Shown: positions 50,599 to 59,033 of the stretch, in pieces
Layout of the letters: every line of letters begins with the position of its first letter
How positions within the stretch are numbered: position 1 is the stretch's first letter
NCBI RefSeq assembly: GCF_030269125.1
Contig: NZ_BSSM01000021.1
Span: 1 to 64,000 of the forward strand
Direction: 5' to 3'
Origin: Streptomyces hygroscopicus subsp. hygroscopicus
GTDB taxonomy: Bacteria; Actinomycetota; Actinomycetes; Streptomycetales; Streptomycetaceae
DNA: 64,000 nt
Translations under genes and position numbers: made by a program
The notes under the pieces: generated by a model
What the model was told of the DNA's origin: nothing
The model's database searches: none
Seen by the model: the letters and a program-made list of their open reading frames with translations, nothing else

Positions 50599-50950
50599 TT
50601 GAACTCCAGCCTGGCCGAGATCCCGGGCCTGCGCCCCGGCTGCGGCCGTGTCTCCTCGGCCGGCCGGGTCTTCGCCGAGTGGGATCCCGTCCGCAAGCTG
50701 CTGGGCCGGGTCTGGCTGACCAACCTGCCGGAGCGCAGGATGGCCGACCTGTTCGCCCTCGCCTCGCCGCACACCGGCACCCTGGCGACCGTGTCCGTCC
50801 TGGGGGGGGGAGCACTGCGGATTGCTCGACTTCGAGGGCCGTTCGTTCCCCGGTCGGCACCGGCACATGACCCTGGTCTCGGCGATCCACGCCTACGGCC
50901 TGCTCTCCCGCCCGGTCCCGCACCACCGCCCGGACCGGGAGGCCGCCTGA
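50599..50950 (+). pseudogene. Transposase remnant (DDE, IS701-like), frameshifted
   Basis: The first frame reads GRVWLTNLPERRMADLFALAS. A run of nine G residues (50802-50810) breaks the frame; in the other frame the text continues GEHCGLLDFEGRSFPGRHRH, then MTLVSAIHAYGLL, ending at a stop at 50,948. DFEGRSFxGxHxHMTLVSA-like sequence is typical of IS701-type DDE transposase C-termini. The start of the protein and any terminal repeats are missing. Confidence 0.6.
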
Positions 50951-51403
50951 GGCCGTCCGGGGGTCCGCCCGAGGCCACTGCCCGCGCGACGCATCTGCCG
51001 GAACGGGGAGGCCGGGCTCCAGGGGCCGCCCCGCGCGTGTTCGACGCCCTGCACCCGGTCGAGCCGGAGAAGACCCCGGCGGGGGAGGGCTGCGCGTGGC
51101 GGGACCGCCGCGGCGCCGTCGACGGCCGGCTGCGCCGTCGTCCCACACCGCCGTTCGCCAGGGAGGGCGTGAACGGGGAACGCCCGCGCCCGTTCCGCGC
51201 GGGGCGACGCCCTGCGAGCGGGACCCATTTGGTTATGCCTGGAACCGTGAATTCCCTTCTTCCGGCAAAGCGGTGCAAAAAGGGTGTAAAGGGGTTGGAT
51301 GGAAGGCGAACCCGCGCAGGTGAGGCAACATCTTGGTGAACGAGGGGGCGGCGCGCGGTCAGGAGTGCGCCGCCGTTGCCGGCCGGACGGGGTGAGGGAC
51401 GTG
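50951..51403. other. Intergenic region after the transposase remnant
   Basis: No gene can be supported in these 453 bases. The first half is G+C-rich and may be further decayed insertion-sequence DNA. An AT-richer patch at 51,235-51,310 probably contains the promoter of the glycosyltransferase gene. Confidence 0.4.
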
Positions 51404-52294
51404 GTGGAGCCGAGGATCGCCGTGGCCGTGGTGACCATGGGCAACCGGCCCGCCGAGGTCGACGCCCTGCTGGAGTCCGTGGCCAAGCAGGACCTCGCCC
51501 CCGCCCGGATCGTGATCGTCGGCAACGGCTGCCGGCTCCCCGAGTTCGCCCGTAGGCTGTCCCTGCCCGGTGAGGTCACCACCGTCGACGTGGCGGAGAA
51601 CCTGGGCTGTCCGGGCGGCCGCAACGTCGCGCTCGCCCGGCTGCGCGCGTTCGGTGACGTCGACGTCGTCGTGGAACTGGACGACGACGGGCTGCTCGTC
51701 GACGCCGATGTGCTGCGCCGGGTGCGGGACCTGTACGTCGCCGACCCGCGCCTCGGCATCGTCGGCTTCCGCATCGCCGACGAGCACGGCGAGACCCAGC
51801 AACGGCACGTGCCCCGGGTCGGCAAGGCGGACCCGATGCGCGGCGGATACGTCACCGGGTTCCTGGGCGGCGGGCACGCCCTGAGCATGGCCATGCTCGA
51901 CGAGACCGGCGACTGGCCGGCCGAGTTCTTCTTCGCGCACGAGGAGACCGACCTCGCCTGGCGGGCCGTCGGCGCCGGCTGGCGGATTCGTTACTCCCCC
52001 GAGCTGCTGCTCCAGCACCCCAAGACCTCCCCCGCCCGGCACGCCATCTACTACCGGGTCAACGCCCGCAACCGTGTCTGGCTCGTCCGGCGCCGGCTGC
52101 CGCTGCCGCTCGTCCCGGTGCACCTCGGGGTGTGGACGCTGCTCACCCTCGCCCGCACCCGTTCCGCAGCCGGGCTGAAGGCGTGGTTCGGCGGGTTCGT
52201 GGAGGGGCTGCGGGAGTCGCCGGGCGAGCGTCGCCCGATGCGGTGGCGGACGGTGTGGCGCCTGACCAGGCTGGGGCGTCCGCCCGTGATCTGA
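51404..52294 (+). CDS. GT2-family glycosyltransferase
   Basis: About 296 residues with a GT-A fold: an IAVAVVTMGNRPAEVDALLESV start, nucleotide-sugar binding VVELDDDGLLVDADVL (DxD) near residue 95, and the catalytic HEETDLAWR near 185, followed by a basic C-terminal region. Similar enzymes act in cell-wall or capsule glycan synthesis. GTG 51404 has GGTGAGGG five bases upstream; GTG 51401 is equally in frame. The acceptor is unknown. Confidence 0.75.
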   Translation: MEPRIAVAVVTMGNRPAEVDALLESVAKQDLAPARIVIVGNGCRLPEFARRLSLPGEVTTVDVAENLGCPGGRNVALARLRAFGDVDVVVELDDDGLLVDADVLRRVRDLYVADPRLGIVGFRIADEHGETQQRHVPRVGKADPMRGGYVTGFLGGGHALSMAMLDETGDWPAEFFFAHEETDLAWRAVGAGWRIRYSPELLLQHPKTSPARHAIYYRVNARNRVWLVRRRLPLPLVPVHLGVWTLLTLARTRSAAGLKAWFGGFVEGLRESPGERRPMRWRTVWRLTRLGRPPVI

Positions 52295-52738
52295 CAGGAA
52301 CGCGGCGGCGGGACGGGGCCCCGGTCGTTCACCTCCGCCGACCGGGGCCACCCACGTCCCCGGATCCGACCTGCGGCGACACTCCCCCGAGTTGCGCGAC
52401 TCACGCGCGCGCCGTCGGGCCGGTTCCGATGGAATGATCACATCAAGTCTCACCAACGGATCGCTAACATGTGGCCAATGGTTCGTCGGCAGGGGACGGG
52501 TCAGGTGACCGGAACTCGTCGGCTGGCAGCGGCTGACGACGCGTGAGCGGGCCGGCAGCCGCTCTGTCGAGCGGTCATTCACCAGGGCCGGTCGCCCCGT
52601 GGACGGCGGCAGGGGCCGGTCGCAGAGGGTGGCGGGAAATCGCCGCCCGCAGGGCGGATTTCCGCCAGGGTAACGGCGGGCGCGCGCCCGCCGCGGAAGA
52701 CGGTCGGTCCCGACCGCACGGGAAGGCAGTGGAGCGGC
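52295..52738. other. Intergenic region before the AfsR-like gene
   Basis: No convincing gene is seen in these 444 bases. A less G+C-rich patch at 52,425-52,500 (containing GGAATGATCACATCAAG) may hold the promoter. An imperfect hairpin around 52,630-52,672 (GGCGGGAAATCGCCG opposite GGGCGGATTTCCGCC) is the only notable structure. Confidence 0.45.
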
Positions 52739-55700
52739 GTGAAAGGGCGGCGCGAGCTGCGGTTCGGACTGCTGGGTCCGCCGGTCCTCTACGACCACCC
52801 GTCGTGCGACCACCCGTGCGGGACGCGGGCGTGCGAGGGGCGCTACGACGCCCCCGACACCCGAACCCCGGGCGACGGCACCGCCGGAGACGGCGATCCG
52901 GACACCGCCGTGCGCGCCATCGGCAGCCCCAAGGTGCGCGCGCTCCTTGCCGCGCTGCTGCTGGAGCCCGGCCGGGTCGTGTCGGTCGAGTCTCTGAAGG
53001 ACGCCCTGTGGGGCGGGGCGCCGCCGGTCTCCGCGCGGGCGTCCCTGCACAACCACGTCACCCGGCTGCGCCGGCTCCTGGACGATCCCGAACGGCTCAG
53101 GTCCGTACCGCCGGGCTATCTGCTGCGCGTCGACCAGGGCGAGTTGGACGTGCACGTGTTCGACGCGCTGGTCGCCGACGCGCGCGCCGCGCACGTCCGG
53201 CGCGACTGGCCCGGCGTCGTACGCGCCTGCACGACCGCGCTCGCGCTGTGGCGCGGCACCCCGCTCAGCGGGCTGCCCGAACTCGGCGGCAACACGCTCG
53301 TGACGCGCCTGGTGGAGGCGCGGCTGCTCCTTCTGGAATGGCGGTACGACGCCGAACTCGCCGTCGGCGGAACACGGTTGGCGGCGCTCGTGCCCCAGCT
53401 CGCGGCCCTCGTCGCCGAGCATCCGCTCCGCGAGGCGTACCACCGTCAGCTGATGCTCGCCCTGCACCGCACCGGCCGCCAGGCCGAGGCCCTGGCCGTC
53501 CACCGCGATCTGCGCGCCCGCCTGATCGAGGAACTCGGCGTCGAACCCGGCCCCGCCGTCCGCGAGGCCCATGTCGAGGTGCTGCGGGGGAGCGGCGAGT
53601 GGCTTCCGGGGGAGGGGGACGAGTACGAGGACGAGGGCAGGGACGGGCGCGAGGACGGGGTGTCGTGGGGGCCGGTCGGGGAGTGCTGCCCGGGGGAGGG
53701 GCGGCGGGCGCGGGCGGGGTGCTCGGCGGCCGGGCCGGAGGAGGAGCCGAGGCCGGGCGCGTCCGGGGTGTCGCTCGGGGACGACCGTGAGGGCGAGCGC
53801 GGAGTCGCGCGCGGGGGCGAGCGCCAGGCCGAGCGCGGGGGTGCGTGCGCGGCCGAACGCAAGGGTGGGCGCGCGGACAAGTGCGAGGGTGGGTGCGGCG
53901 GCGGCCACCGTGGTGACGGTGAGGGTGGGTGCGGCGGCGGCCACCGTGGTGACCGCGAGGGCGGGTGCGGCGACGACCGCCGAGGCGACGACGACGGCGC
54001 GGGCGACGCGGCCCCGCCGCATCCTCCGCGCGTTGCGCAGCTCCCCCCGCCCCCCGCCCAGCTGCCACCCCCGCCGGCCCACTTCACCGGCCGTACCCTC
54101 GTCCAGGGCGCATTGCGGCACCTGCTGACCGGGCCGTCCGCTCCGGCCCCCGCCGTCGCCGTGGTCTCCGGCATGGCGGGCGTCGGCAAGAGCGCGCTCG
54201 CCCTGCACGTCGCCCATGAGCTGCGGGAACGTTTCCCCGACGGTCAGCTCTACGTCAACCTGCACGGCGCCACACCCGGAGTACCCCCGCTCGCCCCCGC
54301 GCAGGCGCTTGCCGCGCTGCTGCGGGACCTCGGGGTCGCGCCCCGTACCGTGCCCGAACACCCGGACGCGGCCGCCGCCCTGCTCCGCTCGCTGCTCGCC
54401 CCGGCCCGCGTCCTGCTCGTCCTGGACGACGCGGCCGACGCGGCCCAGGTACGACCCCTGCTCCCGGCCGGTCCCGGCTGCGCGGTGATCGTCACCAGCC
54501 GCTCGCCGCTGACCACCCTCGACGGCACCCGGCGCTTCCCGCTCGCCCCGCTGGCCGAGGAGGACAGCGCGGAACTGCTCCGCGTGCTCAGCGGGCGCGC
54601 GGGGCTGGACGCCGATCACGCCCTGGTCCACCTGACCGGCGGGCTGCCGCTGGCCCTGCGCGTGGTCGCGGCACGGCTCACCGCCCGGCGCGCGCTCACC
54701 CCGGACGCGCTCGCCGGTCAACTGGCTGCAACCGGAGGACGGTTGCGGCACCTGGAGTACGACGACCTCAGCGTCCGGCGCTCCCTGGGCGTCGCCCATG
54801 ACGCCCTCGCCGCCGCCGCCCGGGAGACCGACCGGGACGCGGCCCTCGTCCTGCGCGGCATCGGCGCGCTCGACCTGCCGAATTACGGCGCCCCGCTCCT
54901 CGCCGACCTCACCGGCATCGACGCGCGCCGCGCCGAGGCCGCCCTGGACCGCCTCGTGGACGTGGCCCTCCTGGAGGAGACGGCCTACGGCCGCTACACC
55001 CCGCACGACCTGGTCCGTGAGTTCACCCGCGAACTGGCCGAGGAGACGGGTGAGTTCGGTGCGCCCGCTGTCCAGGCCCCGGTCACCGACGGTCCGGCGC
55101 GCGCCCGCGCGAAGGACGACACGCCCCCCGACCTCGTCGCCCTGCGCTGGTACGCCGCCGCGGCCGAGCACGTGCTCGTCGCCATCGTGGAACCCGGCCT
55201 CGACCTGGACGACCGGCGGCGGCCGACCCCCGCGCAGCCGGCGGAGCACGCCGCCGCCGTGGCCGGGCTGCGGCCCTTCGAGTCGGCGGGGCAGGCCGGC
55301 GCCTGGGGCGAGTCGGAGCTGGAGAACGTCGTCGCGCTGGTGGCGCGCAACGCCGACGCGGCCGATCCGCGCGGGCTCGCCCACCTCTCGGTGCTCGCGC
55401 GGCTGCTCTTCCCGTATGTGCAGCGCAGCGGCCGGGTCGCGGAGATGGAGGTGCTGGGGCGGGCCGCGCTCGGGGCGGCGCGGCGACTCGGGGACCCGGT
55501 GGCGGAGGCGTACGCGCTCGGCGACCTCGCGGGCCTGCACTTCCTGACCGGCCGGCACAACGAGGCCCTCGCCCTGACCGACCGCTGCCTGGAGAGCTGG
55601 CGGCGGCTCGGCGTGCCCAGCCGCGTCCGGCGCTGTCTGAACAACCGGGGGCTGCTGCTGGAGGGGCTCGGCCGGTTCGCGGAGTCCGAGGAGGCGCTGC

Positions 55701-56254
55701 GGCAGAGCCTGACCTGCTCGCGACTGCTGAACGATCCCTTCGGCGAGGCCGTCACCCACAGCCATCTCGGCAACCTCTACGAGCACACCGATCCGCGCGC
55801 CGCCATCGAGCAGCACCGGCGCTCGCTGGCGATCGGGGAGGCGATCGGTGCCGTCATCCTGCGTCACTCGGCGCACTGCAACATCGGCTTCGCCCATCTC
55901 GCCCTGGGCGAACCGGCCGCCGCCGCCCGGCATTTCGAGGAGAGCCTGCGCATCCTCGGCGGGCAGAGCGACTGGCACGGCGAGTCCCAGACCCGGCTCG
56001 GTCTGGTCCGCGCGCTGCGGCGGCTGGGGGAGAGCGAGCGGGCGTACATCGAGTGCGGGGAGCTGCTGCGCCGCGCCGATGCCCGCGCCGACCGCTACAC
56101 GGGCGGCCTGGCCCGCCACCAGCGTGGCCTCCTGCTGCACGCGCAGGGCCGTCGAGCGGAGGCCCACGACGCCTGGCGCGCCGCCCTCGCCGCCCTGACC
56201 GGCACGGACGAACAGGCGGTGGTGACCGAGCTGAGGGAGCTGCTCGCCGAGTGA
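52739..56254 (+). CDS. AfsR/SARP-family regulator (OmpR-like DNA-binding, BTAD, NB-ARC, TPR)
   Basis: The 1,171-residue protein has a winged-helix DNA-binding domain (KVRALLAALLLEPGRVVSVE..., to about residue 130), a BTAD domain (to 280), a low-complexity linker (280-440), an NB-ARC ATPase with P-loop GMAGVGKSALALHVA near residue 480 and VLLVLDDAADA, and C-terminal TPR repeats from about 900. This is the AfsR architecture, which activates secondary-metabolism or developmental genes upon ATP and signal binding. The linker holds a 12-residue repeat (EGGCGGGHRGDG) in three copies from a 36-bp DNA repeat. GTG 52739 has GGAG upstream. Target genes are not evident nearby. Confidence 0.85.
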   Translation: MKGRRELRFGLLGPPVLYDHPSCDHPCGTRACEGRYDAPDTRTPGDGTAGDGDPDTAVRAIGSPKVRALLAALLLEPGRVVSVESLKDALWGGAPPVSARASLHNHVTRLRRLLDDPERLRSVPPGYLLRVDQGELDVHVFDALVADARAAHVRRDWPGVVRACTTALALWRGTPLSGLPELGGNTLVTRLVEARLLLLEWRYDAELAVGGTRLAALVPQLAALVAEHPLREAYHRQLMLALHRTGRQAEALAVHRDLRARLIEELGVEPGPAVREAHVEVLRGSGEWLPGEGDEYEDEGRDGREDGVSWGPVGECCPGEGRRARAGCSAAGPEEEPRPGASGVSLGDDREGERGVARGGERQAERGGACAAERKGGRADKCEGGCGGGHRGDGEGGCGGGHRGDREGGCGDDRRGDDDGAGDAAPPHPPRVAQLPPPPAQLPPPPAHFTGRTLVQGALRHLLTGPSAPAPAVAVVSGMAGVGKSALALHVAHELRERFPDGQLYVNLHGATPGVPPLAPAQALAALLRDLGVAPRTVPEHPDAAAALLRSLLAPARVLLVLDDAADAAQVRPLLPAGPGCAVIVTSRSPLTTLDGTRRFPLAPLAEEDSAELLRVLSGRAGLDADHALVHLTGGLPLALRVVAARLTARRALTPDALAGQLAATGGRLRHLEYDDLSVRRSLGVAHDALAAAARETDRDAALVLRGIGALDLPNYGAPLLADLTGIDARRAEAALDRLVDVALLEETAYGRYTPHDLVREFTRELAEETGEFGAPAVQAPVTDGPARARAKDDTPPDLVALRWYAAAAEHVLVAIVEPGLDLDDRRRPTPAQPAEHAAAVAGLRPFESAGQAGAWGESELENVVALVARNADAADPRGLAHLSVLARLLFPYVQRSGRVAEMEVLGRAALGAARRLGDPVAEAYALGDLAGLHFLTGRHNEALALTDRCLESWRRLGVPSRVRRCLNNRGLLLEGLGRFAESEEALRQSLTCSRLLNDPFGEAVTHSHLGNLYEHTDPRAAIEQHRRSLAIGEAIGAVILRHSAHCNIGFAHLALGEPAAAARHFEESLRILGGQSDWHGESQTRLGLVRALRRLGESERAYIECGELLRRADARADRYTGGLARHQRGLLLHAQGRRAEAHDAWRAALAALTGTDEQAVVTELRELLAE
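53885..53992. repeat. 36-bp in-frame tandem repeat in the AfsR-like linker
   Basis: Units start at 53885, 53921 and 53957 and encode a Cys/His/Gly-rich 12-mer. The first two are nearly identical and the third is diverged. Confidence 0.75.
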
Positions 56255-56341
56255 ACCGGCGCGCGTCGGACGGTCGTCGGCGCCGGACCGCGGGGCGCCG
56301 GTGGACCTTCGCCGGCTCCGGTCAGCGGTCCACTCGGCGGT

Positions 56342-58048
56342 CTACTTGGCGTCCGCGTAGCACTCCACCACCGCCGTCGTGAACGGGAACCGCACCGGGG
56401 TCTCGCCGAAGGTGAGCCGGCCGGCGAGGTCGGCCGCGTCGCGGATGGCCGCCACGACGGTGTCGGCCTCCTCCGCGGGGCAGTGCACGATCACCTCGTC
56501 GTGCTGGAAGAAGACCAGCTCGGCCCGTAGCGCGGCGCAGGACCGGCGCAGCGCCGCGAGCAGCAGCAGGGCCCAGTCGGCGGCGCTGCCCTGGACGACG
56601 AAGTTGCGCGCGAAGCGGCCCCGCGCGCGGGAGTCGGCGGAGGCGCGGGCCGGGACCCAGGCCGCCCGGCCGTCGGCCGGGGACTCGCCCTCCTCCTCCC
56701 CGACGCCCATGGGGATGCCGGCCTCCTCCGCCGTCTCCTCGGTCGCGCCGGCGGCCGGCGGGCAGGTGCGGCCCAGCCAGGTGCGCACCAGCCGGCCCTC
56801 CTCGCCCGCCCGCGCCGCGTCGTCGACATAGGCGACGGCCTTCGGGAAGCGGCGGCGCAGCGCGGCGAGGTTCTTCAGGCCGTCGCCGGAGGTCTGGCCG
56901 TAGACCGCGCCGAGCACCGCCAGCTTGGCCTGGTCGCGGTCGCCGGAGAAGGCGCGGTCGGAGACGGCCTGGTAGAGGTCGCTCTCGCGGCCCGCGACGT
57001 CCATCAGGCCGGGGTCGCGGGAGATCGCGGCCAGGACCCGCGGCTCCATCTGGTCGGCGTCGGCCACCACCAGCCGCCAGCCGGGTTCGGCGACCACGGC
57101 CCGCCGGATCACCCTGGGGATCTGGAGGGCGCCCCCGCCATGGGTCACCCAGCGCCCGGTGACCGTGCCACCGGCCTGGAACTCGGGGCGGAAACGGCCG
57201 TCGCGCACCCAGTCCTGGAGCCAGGACCAGCCGTGGGCCACCCAGATGCGGTAGAGCCTCTTGTACTCCAGCAGCGGGGCGACGGCCGGGTGGTCGAGGG
57301 ACTGGATCTCCCAGCGGCGGGTGGACCTCACCTTGATCCCGGCCTGTGCGAAAGCCCTGATCACATCGGCCGGCAGGTCGGGACGGACCCTGCGGCCGAA
57401 CGCGGCGGAGACCTCGTCCGCGAGCTCCGCGAGGCGGCGCGGCTCACCCCCGCCCGCGTACCGCTCGCCGAGCAGGTCGCGGAGCAGGTCACGGTGGACC
57501 TCGGCGCTCCAGGGCAGTCCGCAGCGGTTCATCTCGGCGGCCACCAGCGTGCCCGCCGACTCGGCGGCGGTCAGCAGGCGCATCCGGCCCGGATCGGCCG
57601 CCTTCTCGTGCCGTCGCACCTGGTCGGCGTAGACCGCGAGGAGGTCGGGCAGCGGCAGCCGGGCGCCGGTGGGCTCGAACAGCGGGGGCTGGGCGCCCGG
57701 CTCGGCCGCCCGCTGCGGTGGATCGGGCGGTACGGGGCCGCCCCGGAGGCGGGCCAGGGCGGCGGCGGCCGAGCGTGGTTCGCCGTACCGCCCCTCGTGG
57801 CCCAGCAGCAGGGTCTCGGCGACCTCGATGTCGTAGCACCGCTCCACTCGCACCCCCGTGGCGAGCAGACGCGGGTAGACGTCGGCGGTCGACCGCCACA
57901 CCCAGCGCGTCACCTCCGGGCGGCTCCGCACCGCCCCGGCGAGATCTCTCTCGCGCAGCACCGGCCCGGCGGGCAGCCCGTCCGGGCCGAGGGGGGCGAC
58001 GTCCACGCCACCGTCCTCGGCCGCGGCGAGCGCCCACCGGTCGGTCAT
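56342..58048 (-). CDS. Family A DNA polymerase (DnaE-independent PolI-like, short)
   Basis: The 568-residue protein has polymerase motif A VVADADQMEPRVLA, motif B region DQAKLAVLGAVYGQTSGDGL and motif C VFFQHDEVIVHCP, so a functional family A polymerase palm. The N-terminal 170 residues look like a worn 3'-5' exonuclease fold lacking clear DEDD residues. It has no 5' nuclease, unlike PolA. Similar actinobacterial proteins are annotated 'bifunctional 3'-5' exonuclease/DNA polymerase'. ATG 58048 starts MTDRWALAAAEDGG. Motif C contains the conserved HDE. A role in repair is likely. Confidence 0.8.
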   Translation of the reverse strand: MTDRWALAAAEDGGVDVAPLGPDGLPAGPVLRERDLAGAVRSRPEVTRWVWRSTADVYPRLLATGVRVERCYDIEVAETLLLGHEGRYGEPRSAAAALARLRGGPVPPDPPQRAAEPGAQPPLFEPTGARLPLPDLLAVYADQVRRHEKAADPGRMRLLTAAESAGTLVAAEMNRCGLPWSAEVHRDLLRDLLGERYAGGGEPRRLAELADEVSAAFGRRVRPDLPADVIRAFAQAGIKVRSTRRWEIQSLDHPAVAPLLEYKRLYRIWVAHGWSWLQDWVRDGRFRPEFQAGGTVTGRWVTHGGGALQIPRVIRRAVVAEPGWRLVVADADQMEPRVLAAISRDPGLMDVAGRESDLYQAVSDRAFSGDRDQAKLAVLGAVYGQTSGDGLKNLAALRRRFPKAVAYVDDAARAGEEGRLVRTWLGRTCPPAAGATEETAEEAGIPMGVGEEEGESPADGRAAWVPARASADSRARGRFARNFVVQGSAADWALLLLAALRRSCAALRAELVFFQHDEVIVHCPAEEADTVVAAIRDAADLAGRLTFGETPVRFPFTTAVVECYADAK

Positions 58049-58096
58049 GGCTGCGAGTGTGGCAGGCGGCACTGACAATCGCTCTTACCTGCGAGT

Positions 58097-58840
58097 TCAG
58101 TCCTCGGTGGGGGTATTCGAGTGCTTCTCCAGGAGCAGCGCGAGGACCTTGTCCACGTACTCCTCGGCCGCGGCCTTGGTCACGCCGAGCCCGCTGAGGA
58201 CGCCCGCGCCGTTCTCGTGCTCCAGCAGGGCCAGCAGGAGGTGTTCGGTGCCGATGTAGTTGTGCCCGAGCCGCAGGGCCTCGCGGAAGGTGAGTTCCAG
58301 CACCTTCTTGGCCTCGGGGCCATAGGGCACGAGGTCGGGGACCTGCTCGGCCGCGGGCGGCAGCGCGGCGGTCGCGGCCTGCCGTACGGCGTCCAGCGGG
58401 ACGTCCTGCGCGGTGATCGCCTTCGCCGCGAGGCCCTCCGGCTCGGCCAGCAGGCCGAGGACCAGGTGCTCGGGGCGGCCCTCCGGGTTGCGGGCGGCCA
58501 CCGCCTCGTTGTGCGCGGCCATGACCACGTTCCGCGCGCGGGGGGTGTAGCGGTTGAAGCCCTGGCTGGGGTCGAGGTCGGCGGATTCCTTCGGCACGAA
58601 CCGCTTCTGTGCCGCCTGCCGGGTCACGCCCATGCTCTTGCCGATCTCGGTCCAGGACGCGCCCGAGCGGCGGGCCTGGTCCACGAAGTGACCGATCAGG
58701 TGGTCCGCCACGTCGCCGAGGTGATCGGCCGCGATCACCGCGTCCTGGAGCTGGTCGAGGGGTTCGGGATGAACCTTCTTGATCGCCTCGATGAGGTCGT
58801 CGAGGCGCACGGAAGCCGTGATGTTCGGGTTGGTCGCCAT
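58097..58840 (-). CDS. HTH plus double Clp N-domain protein
   Basis: The 247-residue protein has a HTH (SWTEIGKSMGVTRQAAQKRF, residues 61-80) followed by two Clp repeat (N-domain) modules (FNRYTPRARNVVMAAHNEA and GPEAKKVLELTFREALRLGHNYIGTEHLLLALL). There is no AAA+ or protease part. Such actinobacterial proteins may be regulators sensing ClpC substrates or adaptors. Upstream are a TTGACA -35 (58,875-58,870) and TACGGT -10 (58,852-58,847), 17 bp apart, with the ATG only 6 bases after the -10. The mRNA should be leaderless. Two palindromes overlap the -35 and -10. Confidence 0.8.
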   Translation of the reverse strand: MATNPNITASVRLDDLIEAIKKVHPEPLDQLQDAVIAADHLGDVADHLIGHFVDQARRSGASWTEIGKSMGVTRQAAQKRFVPKESADLDPSQGFNRYTPRARNVVMAAHNEAVAARNPEGRPEHLVLGLLAEPEGLAAKAITAQDVPLDAVRQAATAALPPAAEQVPDLVPYGPEAKKVLELTFREALRLGHNYIGTEHLLLALLEHENGAGVLSGLGVTKAAAEEYVDKVLALLLEKHSNTPTED

Positions 58841-58841
58841 G

Positions 58842-58888
58842 TGTCAACCGTAGGTTGCACCCCTCTAGGTGTCAACCGATGGTTGACA
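58842..58888. promoter_or_regulatory. Two 19-bp palindromic operators over the Clp-N gene promoter
   Basis: TGTCAACC-GAT-GGTTGACA (58870-58888) is perfect; TGTCAACC-GTA-GGTTGCAC (58842-58860) is near-perfect. Their centres are 28 bp apart. One overlaps the -35 and the other the -10 to start codon, a layout expected for autorepression by the encoded HTH protein. Confidence 0.75.
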
Positions 58889-58972
58889 GTAGACGGACGG
58901 GTGGCGGTTCGCGCGGTAAGGGGACGGACTGGGCGAATTCGGGGTGGGTGGGCCGAGCGCGTCGCGCAGGAG

Positions 58973-58992
58973 TTGTCCACAGGCTGTGGACG
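58973..58992. promoter_or_regulatory. Inverted DnaA-box pair
   Basis: TTGTCCACA (58973-58981, exact Streptomyces consensus) and an inverted CTGTGGACG (58984-58992) lie two bases apart in the divergent promoter region. Confidence 0.5.
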
Positions 58993-59033
58993 GTGTGCGG
59001 GCGCCGTCGGCGGGGCGTGGCACGATCGGCGGT

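Noticed and set aside
52543..53790. An open frame starting at 52543 overlapping the AfsR-like gene
   Set aside because: It is an out-of-frame shadow of the AfsR-like domains, with an Arg/Ala/Gly-rich product and no ribosome-binding site.
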